Shown here piece by piece: positions 1 through 5,609 of a stretch of DNA of 5,636 nucleotides. How positions within the stretch are numbered: the first letter of the stretch is position 1; each line of letters starts with the position of its first letter. This DNA comes from Planctomycetota bacterium (lineage in GTDB: Bacteria; Planctomycetota; Phycisphaerae; Phycisphaerales; SM1A02): the NCBI GenBank assembly GCA_009924765.1, contig RFQW01000132.1, positions 1 through 5,636 on the forward strand, read 5' to 3'. The translations under genes and the position numbers were made by a program. Below the pieces are notes generated by a model. That model was not told the origin of the DNA, did no database searches, and saw only the letters and a program-made list of their open reading frames with translations.

Positions 1-678
1 ATCGCGAATGTCGTAGACGTGGGGACTCTGAGCGGCTTTTTCCCTCAACAAATCTTGGCGCGTTGTGATGAGGACGTAACCATGATCCAGCTCCACCCTT
101 GGCTGATCCACTGCTTCAAGAGGCTGCTCTGAGGTGGATCCATCTGACTCACTTCGAACCGCCTGCTCCAGAATTCTGCCCAAAACATCCCGCTTGGACA
201 TCGAGATCGACTTGGTGTCCGAGGTGAGCGGCAACTTCAAATCCGCAACCGGCTGGGTCTCCAGAACTCCGTTCGCCTTCAGCGCGGTCCAATTCACGTA
301 CACCGGAACGTCGGCCGCACTGCCCCACCACTCGATCCAACGCCTCAAAGTTTCTGGCGATTGATCTGGCTGCAGGTTGGACATCGGTTCACTCAATCGC
401 TTTTCGAGATTGAAGTCGGCTTCACTCGTTGAAGTTCCCGTCAGTGCAAAATCTCGCCACCGTCGGGCAGAAAGGTTCGGCCAGTCCTCGGGATAAACCA
501 GCGTTCCAGTTGTGCTCCGAGGACCTGCTCCACTGATGTTCTCCCGGGGAGGTACGGTTGCTTCCAGCGTGTCGAGCGCGAGCTGGCCGTAGCCGAATGC
601 GCGCTGGCGCTGCACATCGCTGTACTTGCGGTACACGCGGGCGCTCTCGATCACGTCGCGAAGGGTGAGCGCGGCGGC
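1..678 (-). CDS. Secretin-like (GspD/PilQ-type) protein, continuation with STN-like region; frame-broken and cut by window edge
   Basis: An open frame on the minus strand runs from the frame junction at 678 to base 1 with no stop, giving 226 residues with no credible start of its own. It begins AAALTLRDVIESARVYRKY, exactly what should follow the TPR-like helix that ends the piece at 651-1562, so the two are read as one gene. Further on it has a 'LVYPEDWPNLSARRW' stretch, a Trp-rich 'RRWIEWWGSAADVPVYVNW' stretch, an amphipathic 'RDVLGRILEQAV' helix, a 'VELDHGYVLITTRQDL' strand pair and 'HVYDIRD' at the edge. The order short helix, VNW strand, helix, 'G-x-hydrophobic-I-T-T' strand, 'YDIRD' is that of the STN-like region before the secretin modules in planctomycetal type II/III secretion-like proteins; this is recalled family knowledge, not a search. 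The secretin pore domain would lie beyond the left edge. Codons between 1 and 540 are less GC-rich than elsewhere in the window. Family assignment is moderate; membership in this gene is well supported. Confidence 0.62.
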
Positions 679-686
679 TCCTCGAA
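651..686 (-). other. Frameshift junction in the secretin-like gene
   Basis: Upstream of about 686 the coding frame reads DQILFEE. Downstream of 678 the neighbouring frame reads AAALTLRDVIESARVY. Both frames are open around the join, and the first stops at TGA 651-653. The shift needs a net loss of 1 base modulo 3 in the gene. The local sequence on the minus strand is a run of short tandem units (GAGGAG then GCCGCCGCG), a plausible place for slippage or for a small deletion. Related TPR-like helices often continue 'F-x-D-P-N-N-x-A-A', so about three residues plus one base (a 10-nt loss) is possible. That size is inference; a single-base loss fits equally well. Confidence 0.75.
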
Positions 687-1562
687 CAGGATCTGGTCCA
701 GCACCTGCATCGCCTCGTCGTACTTCATCTCCATCTGCAGCTTGCGAACCTGCAGCAGGTTCTCGTTCAGGCGCTTCTGGCGCTCGGCAGCCAGCTTCTG
801 GCGCTGCGCCTGCACCTGCTTGGTGGCCGCGTTCTGCGCATCACCGGCCTTGGTGGCCTCTGCAGCCACGCGTGCACCGGTGATCTTGTCCATCCGCTCG
901 GTGGCGCGCTTGAACATCTCCTCGTAGGCGGCCGGCGAGATCGCCGTGCGGTCGCGATCCAGCATCTGCTGCGCGCTCTGCACGTCGCTCATGGCGCCGG
1001 CGTAGTCGCCGGATCCCAGCTTCTCGTCCGAGCGGATCATGGCATCGTTGAACTGCACGGTGAGGCGCTGCGCGCGGACCGACAGTTCCTGCTGCACCTG
1101 ATCGACCAGGGGCACATCGGCCAGGTTGGTCTTGGCCATCTGCAGGCCAGCCGTCGCCTCGGCGTCGTTGGGGCTCTTCTCAAGCACCGCGTTCCACGCG
1201 ACCACGGCCTCCGACCAGTTGGCTGCGTCGGCCGCATTTCGCGCGCGCGTGCGCAGATCAGCGATGTCGCCACCAGGCGTGAGCGAGGGCGGCGTGACGG
1301 GCGCGCTTGCGCCCGAGTCGGACATGGGCGGCTCGACCGGCGGCACGCTGCTGGGTGCAGGCTCGCTGGGCGGAGCGACCGGTGGAGTGCTTGGACGGCT
1401 GGTGGTCTTCTTGCGCGGCGCCTCGGTGGGCGGCGCATCAAGCGGCTCGCTGGACGGCGGCGTCTGTGCCAGCGCAGTGGTGGCGCACAGCATGGCCACA
1501 CAGGCGAGCGACAGGATTCCAGCACGGCGGCACCCAAAGGGGTGCGTCGAAGAGCGATGCAT
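651..1562 (-). CDS. Exported TPR-like protein, N-terminal part of the broken secretin-like gene
   Basis: This is a 303-residue frame. The start at 1562 is chosen because it gives a clear signal peptide (basic n-region with CRR at 11-13, hydrophobic GILSLACVAMLCATTALA, likely cut after ALA at 30-32) and has a GGAG motif 10 nt upstream. Residues 34-97 are a Pro/Ser/Thr-rich, probably disordered linker. Residues about 99-147 form a TPR-like helical pair ('WSEAVVAWNAVLEKSPNDAEA'). Residues 150-265 are helical and become rich in Gln, Ala, Lys and Arg, a likely coiled coil. Residues 266-295 give a second TPR-like helix ('KYDEAMQVLDQILFEE'). The last residues PPRSPFAT and the TGA at 651-653 are out of frame with the homologous-looking continuation at 678-1, so the natural C-terminus is probably not here. 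The mature protein should be exported, plausibly periplasmic or outer-membrane associated. It is divergent from carA. Read alone it would be called a hypothetical exported protein. Confidence 0.8.
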   Translation of the reverse strand: MHRSSTHPFGCRRAGILSLACVAMLCATTALAQTPPSSEPLDAPPTEAPRKKTTSRPSTPPVAPPSEPAPSSVPPVEPPMSDSGASAPVTPPSLTPGGDIADLRTRARNAADAANWSEAVVAWNAVLEKSPNDAEATAGLQMAKTNLADVPLVDQVQQELSVRAQRLTVQFNDAMIRSDEKLGSGDYAGAMSDVQSAQQMLDRDRTAISPAAYEEMFKRATERMDKITGARVAAEATKAGDAQNAATKQVQAQRQKLAAERQKRLNENLLQVRKLQMEMKYDEAMQVLDQILFEEPPRSPFAT

Positions 1563-1572
1563 CTTGCGAAGA

Positions 1573-1576
1573 CTCC
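1573..1576 (-). promoter_or_regulatory. Ribosome binding site of the secretin-like gene
   Basis: The minus strand reads GGAG here, 10 nt before the ATG at 1562-1560. Spacing is a little long but acceptable, and it supports the start that also gives the signal peptide. carA and priA, by contrast, have no visible Shine-Dalgarno sequence. Confidence 0.5.
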
Positions 1577-1605
1577 GAGTGATGAGGTGTGTCTGAGGGG
1601 GTCTC

Positions 1606-1625
1606 GGTCTTGCACATCAAAGACC
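1606..1625. repeat. 6-bp perfect inverted repeat (hairpin) upstream of secretin-like gene
   Basis: GGTCTT at 1606-1611 pairs perfectly with AAGACC at 1620-1625 across an 8-nt loop. A further copy of CGGTCT follows at 1628-1633, repeating 1605-1610. It lies 44-63 nt before the secretin-like start, so it could be an operator half-site set or a leader hairpin. There is no T run, so it does not look like a terminator. Function is unknown. Confidence 0.35.
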
Positions 1626-1656
1626 AGCGGTCTGTGAGGGTCGTGTCAGAACCTTC

Positions 1657-1670
1657 GCCTGCATGCAGGC
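1657..1670. repeat. 14-bp perfect palindrome
   Basis: GCCTGCATGCAGGC equals its own reverse complement. Its place in a divergent intergenic region would suit a dimeric regulator. A palindrome of this length is expected by chance roughly once in 16 kb, so the evidence for function is modest. Confidence 0.35.
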
Positions 1671-1688
1671 AGCGGTTCCAGAGTGAAC

Positions 1689-1708
1689 GGGGGAAGGTAC
1701 CCACCCCC
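1689..1708. repeat. Imperfect 20-bp dyad centred on GGTACC
   Basis: Five G at 1689-1693 mirror five C at 1704-1708, and GGTACC at 1696-1701 is an exact 6-bp palindrome on the same centre. Only the two pairs between them (1694-1695 with 1702-1703) mismatch. As RNA it could form a five-pair GC stem with a 10-nt loop; as DNA it resembles an operator dyad. There is no T run, so a terminator is unlikely. Confidence 0.35.
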
Positions 1709-1770
1709 CACAGCGCTCGCAATGCGGCAAAGGCCTGTGGACAGCCTGTCCAAGCGGCGACCAAAATCGC

Positions 1771-1797
1771 GCAAGTGCTTGCTGCAACGCTGCTTGC
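1771..1797. repeat. Clustered GCAAG/CTTGC repeats
   Basis: GCAAG-TG-CTTGC at 1771-1782 is a near-perfect dyad. The 7-mer TGCTTGC at 1776-1782 recurs as a direct repeat at 1791-1797, 15 bp further on. Three copies of one half-site in 27 bp, about 110-140 bp before carA, could be a regulator binding cluster. Functional meaning is unproven. Confidence 0.3.
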
Positions 1798-1820
1798 ATT
1801 GACCATCGCGCAGACAGCCC

Positions 1821-1845
1821 CTGCCCCACGCCGCCACGGGGACAG
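1821..1845 (+). repeat. Bulged stem-loop upstream of carA
   Basis: CTGCCCC at 1821-1827 can pair with GGGG-A-CAG at 1838-1845, giving seven pairs, one bulged A and a 10-nt loop. It is followed by five A, not T, on the plus strand, so it is not an intrinsic terminator for either direction. It would be a leader hairpin only if carA transcription begins upstream of it. Confidence 0.25.
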
Positions 1846-1892
1846 AAAAACCCTCTTTGTTCCCCAAAACCATTCAAGTCGGCGTGCATCGC

Positions 1893-1898
1893 TACACT
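1893..1898 (+). promoter_or_regulatory. Possible -10 element for carA (TACACT)
   Basis: TACACT matches TATAAT at four of six positions, including the conserved first T, second A and last T. It ends 10 nt before the carA ATG, so transcription would begin about 4 nt before or at the start codon and the mRNA would be leaderless or nearly so. That agrees with the lack of a Shine-Dalgarno sequence there. An A/T-richer patch lies upstream at about 1843-1878, but no good -35 hexamer is found at the proper spacing. Confidence 0.3.
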
Positions 1899-1908
1899 CG
1901 CGCCGCGC

Positions 1909-2703
1909 ATGCAGCAACATCATTCTCAACTGGCCCGTCTGGCCCTGGAAGACGGAACGGTGTTCCACGGCACGGCGTTCGGCGCCACCACGCCGGGCAC
2001 TGAAGCCGCGGGCGAAGTCGTGTTCAACACCGCCATGTGCGGCTATCAGGAAGCGCTGAGCGACCCCAGCTACACCGGCCAGATCCTCACCATGACCGCC
2101 ACGCAGATGGGCAACTACGGCGTGGCAGCCGAGGACATCGAAAGCGGCAAGCCGCAGGTGAAGGCGTTCGTGGTGCGCGAGCTGGCTCGCCTGCACTCGA
2201 ATTACCGCGCCGAAACCGGGCTTTCTGCATGGTTGGCCAAGCACGGCATTCCCGGCATCGCCGGCATCGACACGCGCGCGCTGGTGCGAAAGCTTCGCAC
2301 GCAGGGTGCGTTGCGTGGGGTGGTGGCGGTGGGTGACAGCCCAAGCGACGCCGAACTGGTCGCGCGCGCGAAGGCCATTCCGAGCATGGCGGGACAGAAT
2401 CTTGCCGCGTGTGTCAGCCCCGCGGCGCGCGGCGCGTTCACCGAAGACCTGGGCGCATGGAGCCCGGAGCCATCGCGCGCATCCGGTCGCACCTTCGTGG
2501 TGGCATCGCTCGACTGCGGCGCCAAGCGCAACATCTATCGCAACCTGGTCGACCGAGGCTGCACGCTGGTCACGCTGCCACACGATGCCACCGCCGCCGA
2601 CATCCGCGCGGTGAAGCCCGACGGCCTGTTCATCAGCAACGGCCCGGGCGACCCCGCCGTGGTGGAGGCGACCATCCGCACCTTTGCGCGAAATCGCCGG
2701 TGA
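1909..2703 (+). CDS. carA: Carbamoyl-phosphate synthetase small subunit, N-terminal piece (frameshifted)
   Basis: CarA hydrolyses glutamine and passes ammonia to CarB for carbamoyl phosphate, the cytoplasmic precursor of pyrimidines and arginine. Residues 8-150 match the CarA N-terminal domain ('ARLALEDGTVFHG', 'GEVVFNTAMCGYQEALSDPSY', 'IAGIDTRALVRKLR'). Residues about 196-258 begin the glutaminase domain ('LDCGAKRNIYRNLVDRGC', 'PDGLFISNGPGDPAVVEATIRT'). After residue 258 the frame reads only FARNRR and stops at 2701-2703, before the catalytic Cys, so this piece alone could not use glutamine. The true continuation lies in the +1 frame. ATG 1909 is the only plausible start: it sits right before the conserved domain, there is no in-frame ATG just upstream, and no Shine-Dalgarno is visible. 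Family identity is certain; whether the break is biological is not. Confidence 0.95.
   Translation: MQQHHSQLARLALEDGTVFHGTAFGATTPGTEAAGEVVFNTAMCGYQEALSDPSYTGQILTMTATQMGNYGVAAEDIESGKPQVKAFVVRELARLHSNYRAETGLSAWLAKHGIPGIAGIDTRALVRKLRTQGALRGVVAVGDSPSDAELVARAKAIPSMAGQNLAACVSPAARGAFTEDLGAWSPEPSRASGRTFVVASLDCGAKRNIYRNLVDRGCTLVTLPHDATAADIRAVKPDGLFISNGPGDPAVVEATIRTFARNRR
2683..2685 (+). other. carA frameshift site: one extra T
   Basis: The gene reads GCG ACC ATC CGC ACC, then TTTGCGCGAA. Deleting one T of the TTT run gives ACC TTG CGC GAA ATC GCC GGT GAA, i.e. 'EATIRTLREIAGEIPTFGICLGHQ', a continuous CarA sequence. The repaired protein has 405 residues against 382 in E. coli, with no missing or duplicated part, so the change is a single-base insertion. 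Neither ACC to CCT nor TTT to TTG re-pairing suits a standard programmed +1 shift, and no slippery motif or strong stimulator is evident. Confidence 0.85.
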
Positions 2704-3127
2704 AATCCCCACTTTCGGCATCTGCCTGGGCCACCAGCTGCTCGCCCTCAGCCTGGGCGCCACCACCTGGAAACTGAAGTTCGGCCACCGCGGATCCAAC
2801 CAGCCCGTGCGCAACCTGCTCACGGGTCGCGTGGAGATCACCAGCCAGAACCACGGCTTCTGCGTGGATGAGAAGACGCTGCGTGCCGCGGGTGGCGAAC
2901 CCACGCACGTGCACCTGAACGACGGCACGCTGGCCGGATTCCGCCATGTGCACAAGCCCATCTTCTGCGTGCAGTACCACCCGGAGGCAAGCCCGGGTCC
3001 ACACGACAGCAGCTACCTCTTCGACTGCTTCATCGACATCATGCAGAGCCGCAAGCCCCTCACCGCCGAGGTGATGGAGAAGCACCAGTCCGCTGCCGCT
3101 CGCGCGGCCGCCGCGGTGGCGGTGTAA
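2684..3127 (+). CDS. carA: Carbamoyl-phosphate synthetase small subunit, C-terminal glutaminase piece (frameshifted)
   Basis: This is the class I glutamine amidotransferase half of CarA, in the +1 frame relative to the first piece. It holds the nucleophile elbow 'GICLGHQLLALSLGA' with the catalytic Cys at 2723-2725, the 'FGHRGSNQPV' and 'ITSQNHGFCVD' motifs, and 'YHPEASPGPHD' with His at 2978-2980 and Glu at 2984-2986. In the repaired protein the triad is C272/H357/E359, close to Cys269/His353/Glu355 of E. coli CarA. The C-terminus is a short Ala-rich tail. The frame could open at TTG 2684, but with no ribosome binding site and in mid-domain; it is better read as the rest of carA than as a separate gene. 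The stop TAA at 3125-3127 is 10 bp before the first possible priA start, and carB does not follow. Confidence 0.93.
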   Translation: MREIAGEIPTFGICLGHQLLALSLGATTWKLKFGHRGSNQPVRNLLTGRVEITSQNHGFCVDEKTLRAAGGEPTHVHLNDGTLAGFRHVHKPIFCVQYHPEASPGPHDSSYLFDCFIDIMQSRKPLTAEVMEKHQSAAARAAAAVAV

Positions 3128-3137
3128 CGAGCGCCGC

Positions 3138-5609
3138 ATGGGCGGCCTGTTCGGCAACGATCCGCTTGAAGCGCTGGGGGCGCATGGCGCGAGACGGCGC
3201 AACGCCAAGTCGCGCAGCGATGCACCACGCACCATGCGCACGAGCGCGCCCATCACCATCGCGCAACGCGTGCTGGTGGCGGTTGAGCGCGGCGTGGATG
3301 CGTACCCGGAAGGACTCACCTACGGCGTCACACCCGAACTGGCGCCGCTTCGCGCTGGCCAACGCGTCACCGTGCCACTTGGCCGCGGTGACGCCACCAC
3401 GCACGGCTGGGTGGTGCGCGTGCTGGAATCAGCGGAAAACACGGGCATTTCAGACACAAAGTTGAAGGCCGTGCACAGCGTTGATGACACGGTTGCGCTG
3501 CCGGCACAGGTGATGGAACTGGCCCGCTGGATGAGCGCCTACTACGCGTGCCCACTCGGCGTGGCACTCGCCGGCGTGCTGCCTGCAGCGGTGAAGAAGG
3601 GCGTGGGTCGCGTGGATCGCACCTTCGTGTCGCTCACGCAGCGTGGTCGCGACGTGATCGCGCAACTGCAGGCCGCCGCGCAGCAACGCGCGCGACGCGG
3701 CAAGAAGGACGCCGCCGCAGCGCAGCCGCCCCGCTTCTCGCCAGCACAGAAGCGACTGCTCGAAGCGTTGATCGATCGCCCCGCCGACGCCGACGCGATC
3801 GAAAGCGCCGAGCTGCTCGCCGCCGCAACCGTGGCAACCAAGTCACCACTCCACTCGCTCGCCACGCTCGGCCTGCTCGAACTCACCACGCGCTCGCATG
3901 TGGAAGCCGACTGGCTGGAACAAGCGGCGCGATTGGAGAACCGTACCCCCACGCCACCCGCACTCACCCCCGACCAGCAGCGCGCAGTCAGCGCCATCGG
4001 GTCGACGATTTCCGGGGGTTTTTCGCAGCATCTGCTCTTCGGCGTCACCGGCAGCGGCAAGACCGAGGTGTACCTGCAGCTGATGCAGCAGTGCCTCGAC
4101 GCCGGCCGCACCGCGCTGCTGCTGGTGCCCGAAATTTCGCTCACGCCCCAGACCGCCGGTCGCGTGCTCGATCGCTTTCCCAACGAACGCGTGGCCATCC
4201 TGCACAGCGCACTCACCGCCGCGCAGCGCAACCAGCAGTGGATGCTGGTTGCCGAAGGCAAGGCGCGCGTCGTGGTGGGCGCACGCAGCGCCGTGTTCGC
4301 ACCGATCCCCGATGACCAACTCGGTCTGGTGCTGGTCGACGAGGAGCACGATCAGAGCTACAAGCAGGATCAGGCGCCGCGCTATCACGGCCGCGATCTG
4401 GCGATCCGACGCGCGCAGATCGCCGCGTGCCCCATCGTGCTCGGCAGCGCCACGCCCAGTCTCGAGAGCTGGTTCAACGCCACCGAACGCGGCACCAGCG
4501 TGCTGCATCGACTGCCCACGCGCGCACCGGGCCTCACCACACCCAAGGTCGAAATCATCGATTTTTCGGCCGATGTACGCCGATTTCGCGATCGCCGCGT
4601 GCACCTGCTCGGCGAGCGACTGGCCGAAAGTCTTGCGCGCGTGGTGAGCGAAGATGGCCAGGCCATCCTGCTTTTGAACCGTCGCGGCTACGCCAACTGG
4701 ATCAGCTGCAGCGCGCGTTGCGGCTGGATGATGCGATGCGAGCACTGTGACGCCGGCATGGTGTGCCACGAAGGTCCGCGCGCACGCTTCGTTCGCTGTC
4801 ACCATTGCCTCACCGAGCAGCGACTGCCCGAGAAGTGCCCCGACTGCGCCGCCTCGGTCACCGTGTTTGGCCTTGGCACGCAGCGCGTGGAAGAGGAACT
4901 CGTTCGCGTGCATCCCGCGCTGGCCGTTCCCGGCGCCGTGCTGCGCGTGGATGGCGACAGCATGCGCGGCAGCCGCGACCTGCATGACGCGCTCGGTCGC
5001 TTCGCCACAGGCGAGGTGCGCGTGCTGGTCGGCACACAGATGATCGCCAAGGGCCTCGACTTCCCCAATGTGCGGCTGGTGGGCGTGGTGAACGCCGACA
5101 CCGCCATCAACCTGCCCGACTTCCGTGCCGCCGAGCGCACCTTTCAGTTGGTGAATCAGGTGGCCGGCCGATGCGGTCGCGGCAGCAGCGGCGGGCGCGC
5201 CATCGTGCAAACCTTCCAGCCCGACGCCGCCGCCATCCGCCTGGCCGCCGCCCACAACTTCGAAGGCTTTGCCGCACAGGAACTTGCGGCTCGAAAGCAG
5301 TTCGGCCTGCCGCCCTACCGCCGCATGGCGCGCGTGGTGGTTCGCCACGCCAGCGAAACCGCTGCGCGCGATGAAGCCAAGCGCGTCCGCGACGCGCTCG
5401 ACCGCCTGCCCGAATGCAAGGGCTGCGAGGTGCGTGGCCCACACGCCTGCCCGATCACCCGCGTTTCCGACCGTTTCCGCATGCAGGTTGAGATGTTCGC
5501 CCCCGACGCCGCGGCCCTGCAGCGCTTGATCACCGCGGCCCGCAACGCCGGTGCCTTCCCAGGCGGCGAACTTGCGGCGGTGGATGTGGATCCGGTGGCA
5601 CTGCTCTGA
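3138..5609 (+). CDS. priA: Primosomal protein N' (replication-restart helicase PriA)
   Basis: PriA binds stalled or collapsed forks, unwinds the lagging-strand side 3' to 5' and helps reload the replicative helicase. The 823-residue frame has an N-terminal fork-binding region (about 38-145), a winged-helix-like region (about 150-270) with an Ala/Gln/Lys-rich insert at 178-197, and helicase lobe 1: Walker A GVTGSGKT 302-309, Walker B DEEH 401-404 with 'SYKQDQAPRYHGRDLA', and GSATP 436-440. Lobe 2 carries 'LNRRGYANW', 'GTQMIAKGLDFPNV' 632-645 and motif VI QVAGRCGR 674-681. The zinc-binding cysteines are C524, C528, C534, C537, C554, C557, C567 and C570. The protein ends 'DVDPVALL', typical of PriA. 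The start is uncertain: ATG 3138 adds about 35 residues before the conserved domain, while ATG 3234 (M33) gives 791 residues and begins close to it. Neither has a Shine-Dalgarno. E. coli PriA has 732 residues. It is probably co-transcribed with carA, 10 bp upstream. Confidence 0.97.
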   Translation: MGGLFGNDPLEALGAHGARRRNAKSRSDAPRTMRTSAPITIAQRVLVAVERGVDAYPEGLTYGVTPELAPLRAGQRVTVPLGRGDATTHGWVVRVLESAENTGISDTKLKAVHSVDDTVALPAQVMELARWMSAYYACPLGVALAGVLPAAVKKGVGRVDRTFVSLTQRGRDVIAQLQAAAQQRARRGKKDAAAAQPPRFSPAQKRLLEALIDRPADADAIESAELLAAATVATKSPLHSLATLGLLELTTRSHVEADWLEQAARLENRTPTPPALTPDQQRAVSAIGSTISGGFSQHLLFGVTGSGKTEVYLQLMQQCLDAGRTALLLVPEISLTPQTAGRVLDRFPNERVAILHSALTAAQRNQQWMLVAEGKARVVVGARSAVFAPIPDDQLGLVLVDEEHDQSYKQDQAPRYHGRDLAIRRAQIAACPIVLGSATPSLESWFNATERGTSVLHRLPTRAPGLTTPKVEIIDFSADVRRFRDRRVHLLGERLAESLARVVSEDGQAILLLNRRGYANWISCSARCGWMMRCEHCDAGMVCHEGPRARFVRCHHCLTEQRLPEKCPDCAASVTVFGLGTQRVEEELVRVHPALAVPGAVLRVDGDSMRGSRDLHDALGRFATGEVRVLVGTQMIAKGLDFPNVRLVGVVNADTAINLPDFRAAERTFQLVNQVAGRCGRGSSGGRAIVQTFQPDAAAIRLAAAHNFEGFAAQELAARKQFGLPPYRRMARVVVRHASETAARDEAKRVRDALDRLPECKGCEVRGPHACPITRVSDRFRMQVEMFAPDAAALQRLITAARNAGAFPGGELAAVDVDPVALL

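Larger units (their letters stand above)
1563..1908. other. 346-bp intergenic region between divergent secretin-like gene and carA
   Basis: No coding sequence is supported here. Frames that cross it (a short plus-strand frame 1589-2059 and minus-strand frames 1617-1910 and 1438-2961) have no recognisable protein features. The region must hold the promoters of two divergent genes. It contains several short dyads and repeats, listed separately, and one A/T-richer patch at about 1843-1878 just upstream of carA. No convincing paired -35/-10 promoter, riboswitch or terminator is visible. Confidence 0.7.

Noticed and set aside
149..340. 63-residue minus-strand frame inside the secretin-like region
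   Set aside because: It overlaps, in another frame, the stop-free secretin-like frame that continues the TPR-like protein; nothing supports it as a gene.
1240..1255. 16-bp alternating pyrimidine-purine tract (possible Z-DNA)
   Set aside because: It is explained by Arg/Ala-rich codons in a GC-rich gene; similar CG runs occur at about 2269 and 2357 inside carA.
1126..1596. 156-residue plus-strand frame opposite the secretin-like N-terminus
   Set aside because: It is complementary to the signal peptide, linker and helical region, which make sense on the minus strand; it is Gly/Ala low-complexity shadow sequence.
1799..1804. TTGACC as a -35 box for carA
   Set aside because: No A/T-rich -10 hexamer lies 16-18 bp downstream (the site reads TGCCCC), so a promoter there is not supported.
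2680..2703. Programmed +1 frameshift in carA
   Set aside because: The tRNA re-pairing needed at ACC or TTT is poor, the in-frame stop is 18 nt away rather than at the shift site, and carA is not known as a recoded gene. A one-base error or mutation is simpler.
1438..2961. 507-residue minus-strand open frame across the intergenic region and carA
   Set aside because: It runs antisense to unmistakable CarA sequence and through non-coding DNA. It has no recognisable motif and is a by-product of high GC and scarce stop codons.
3843..5444. 533-residue minus-strand open frame antisense to priA
   Set aside because: It is the mirror of a codon-biased GC-rich gene. Its Ala/His/Gly-rich composition is typical of shadow frames, and priA motifs are continuous on the plus strand.
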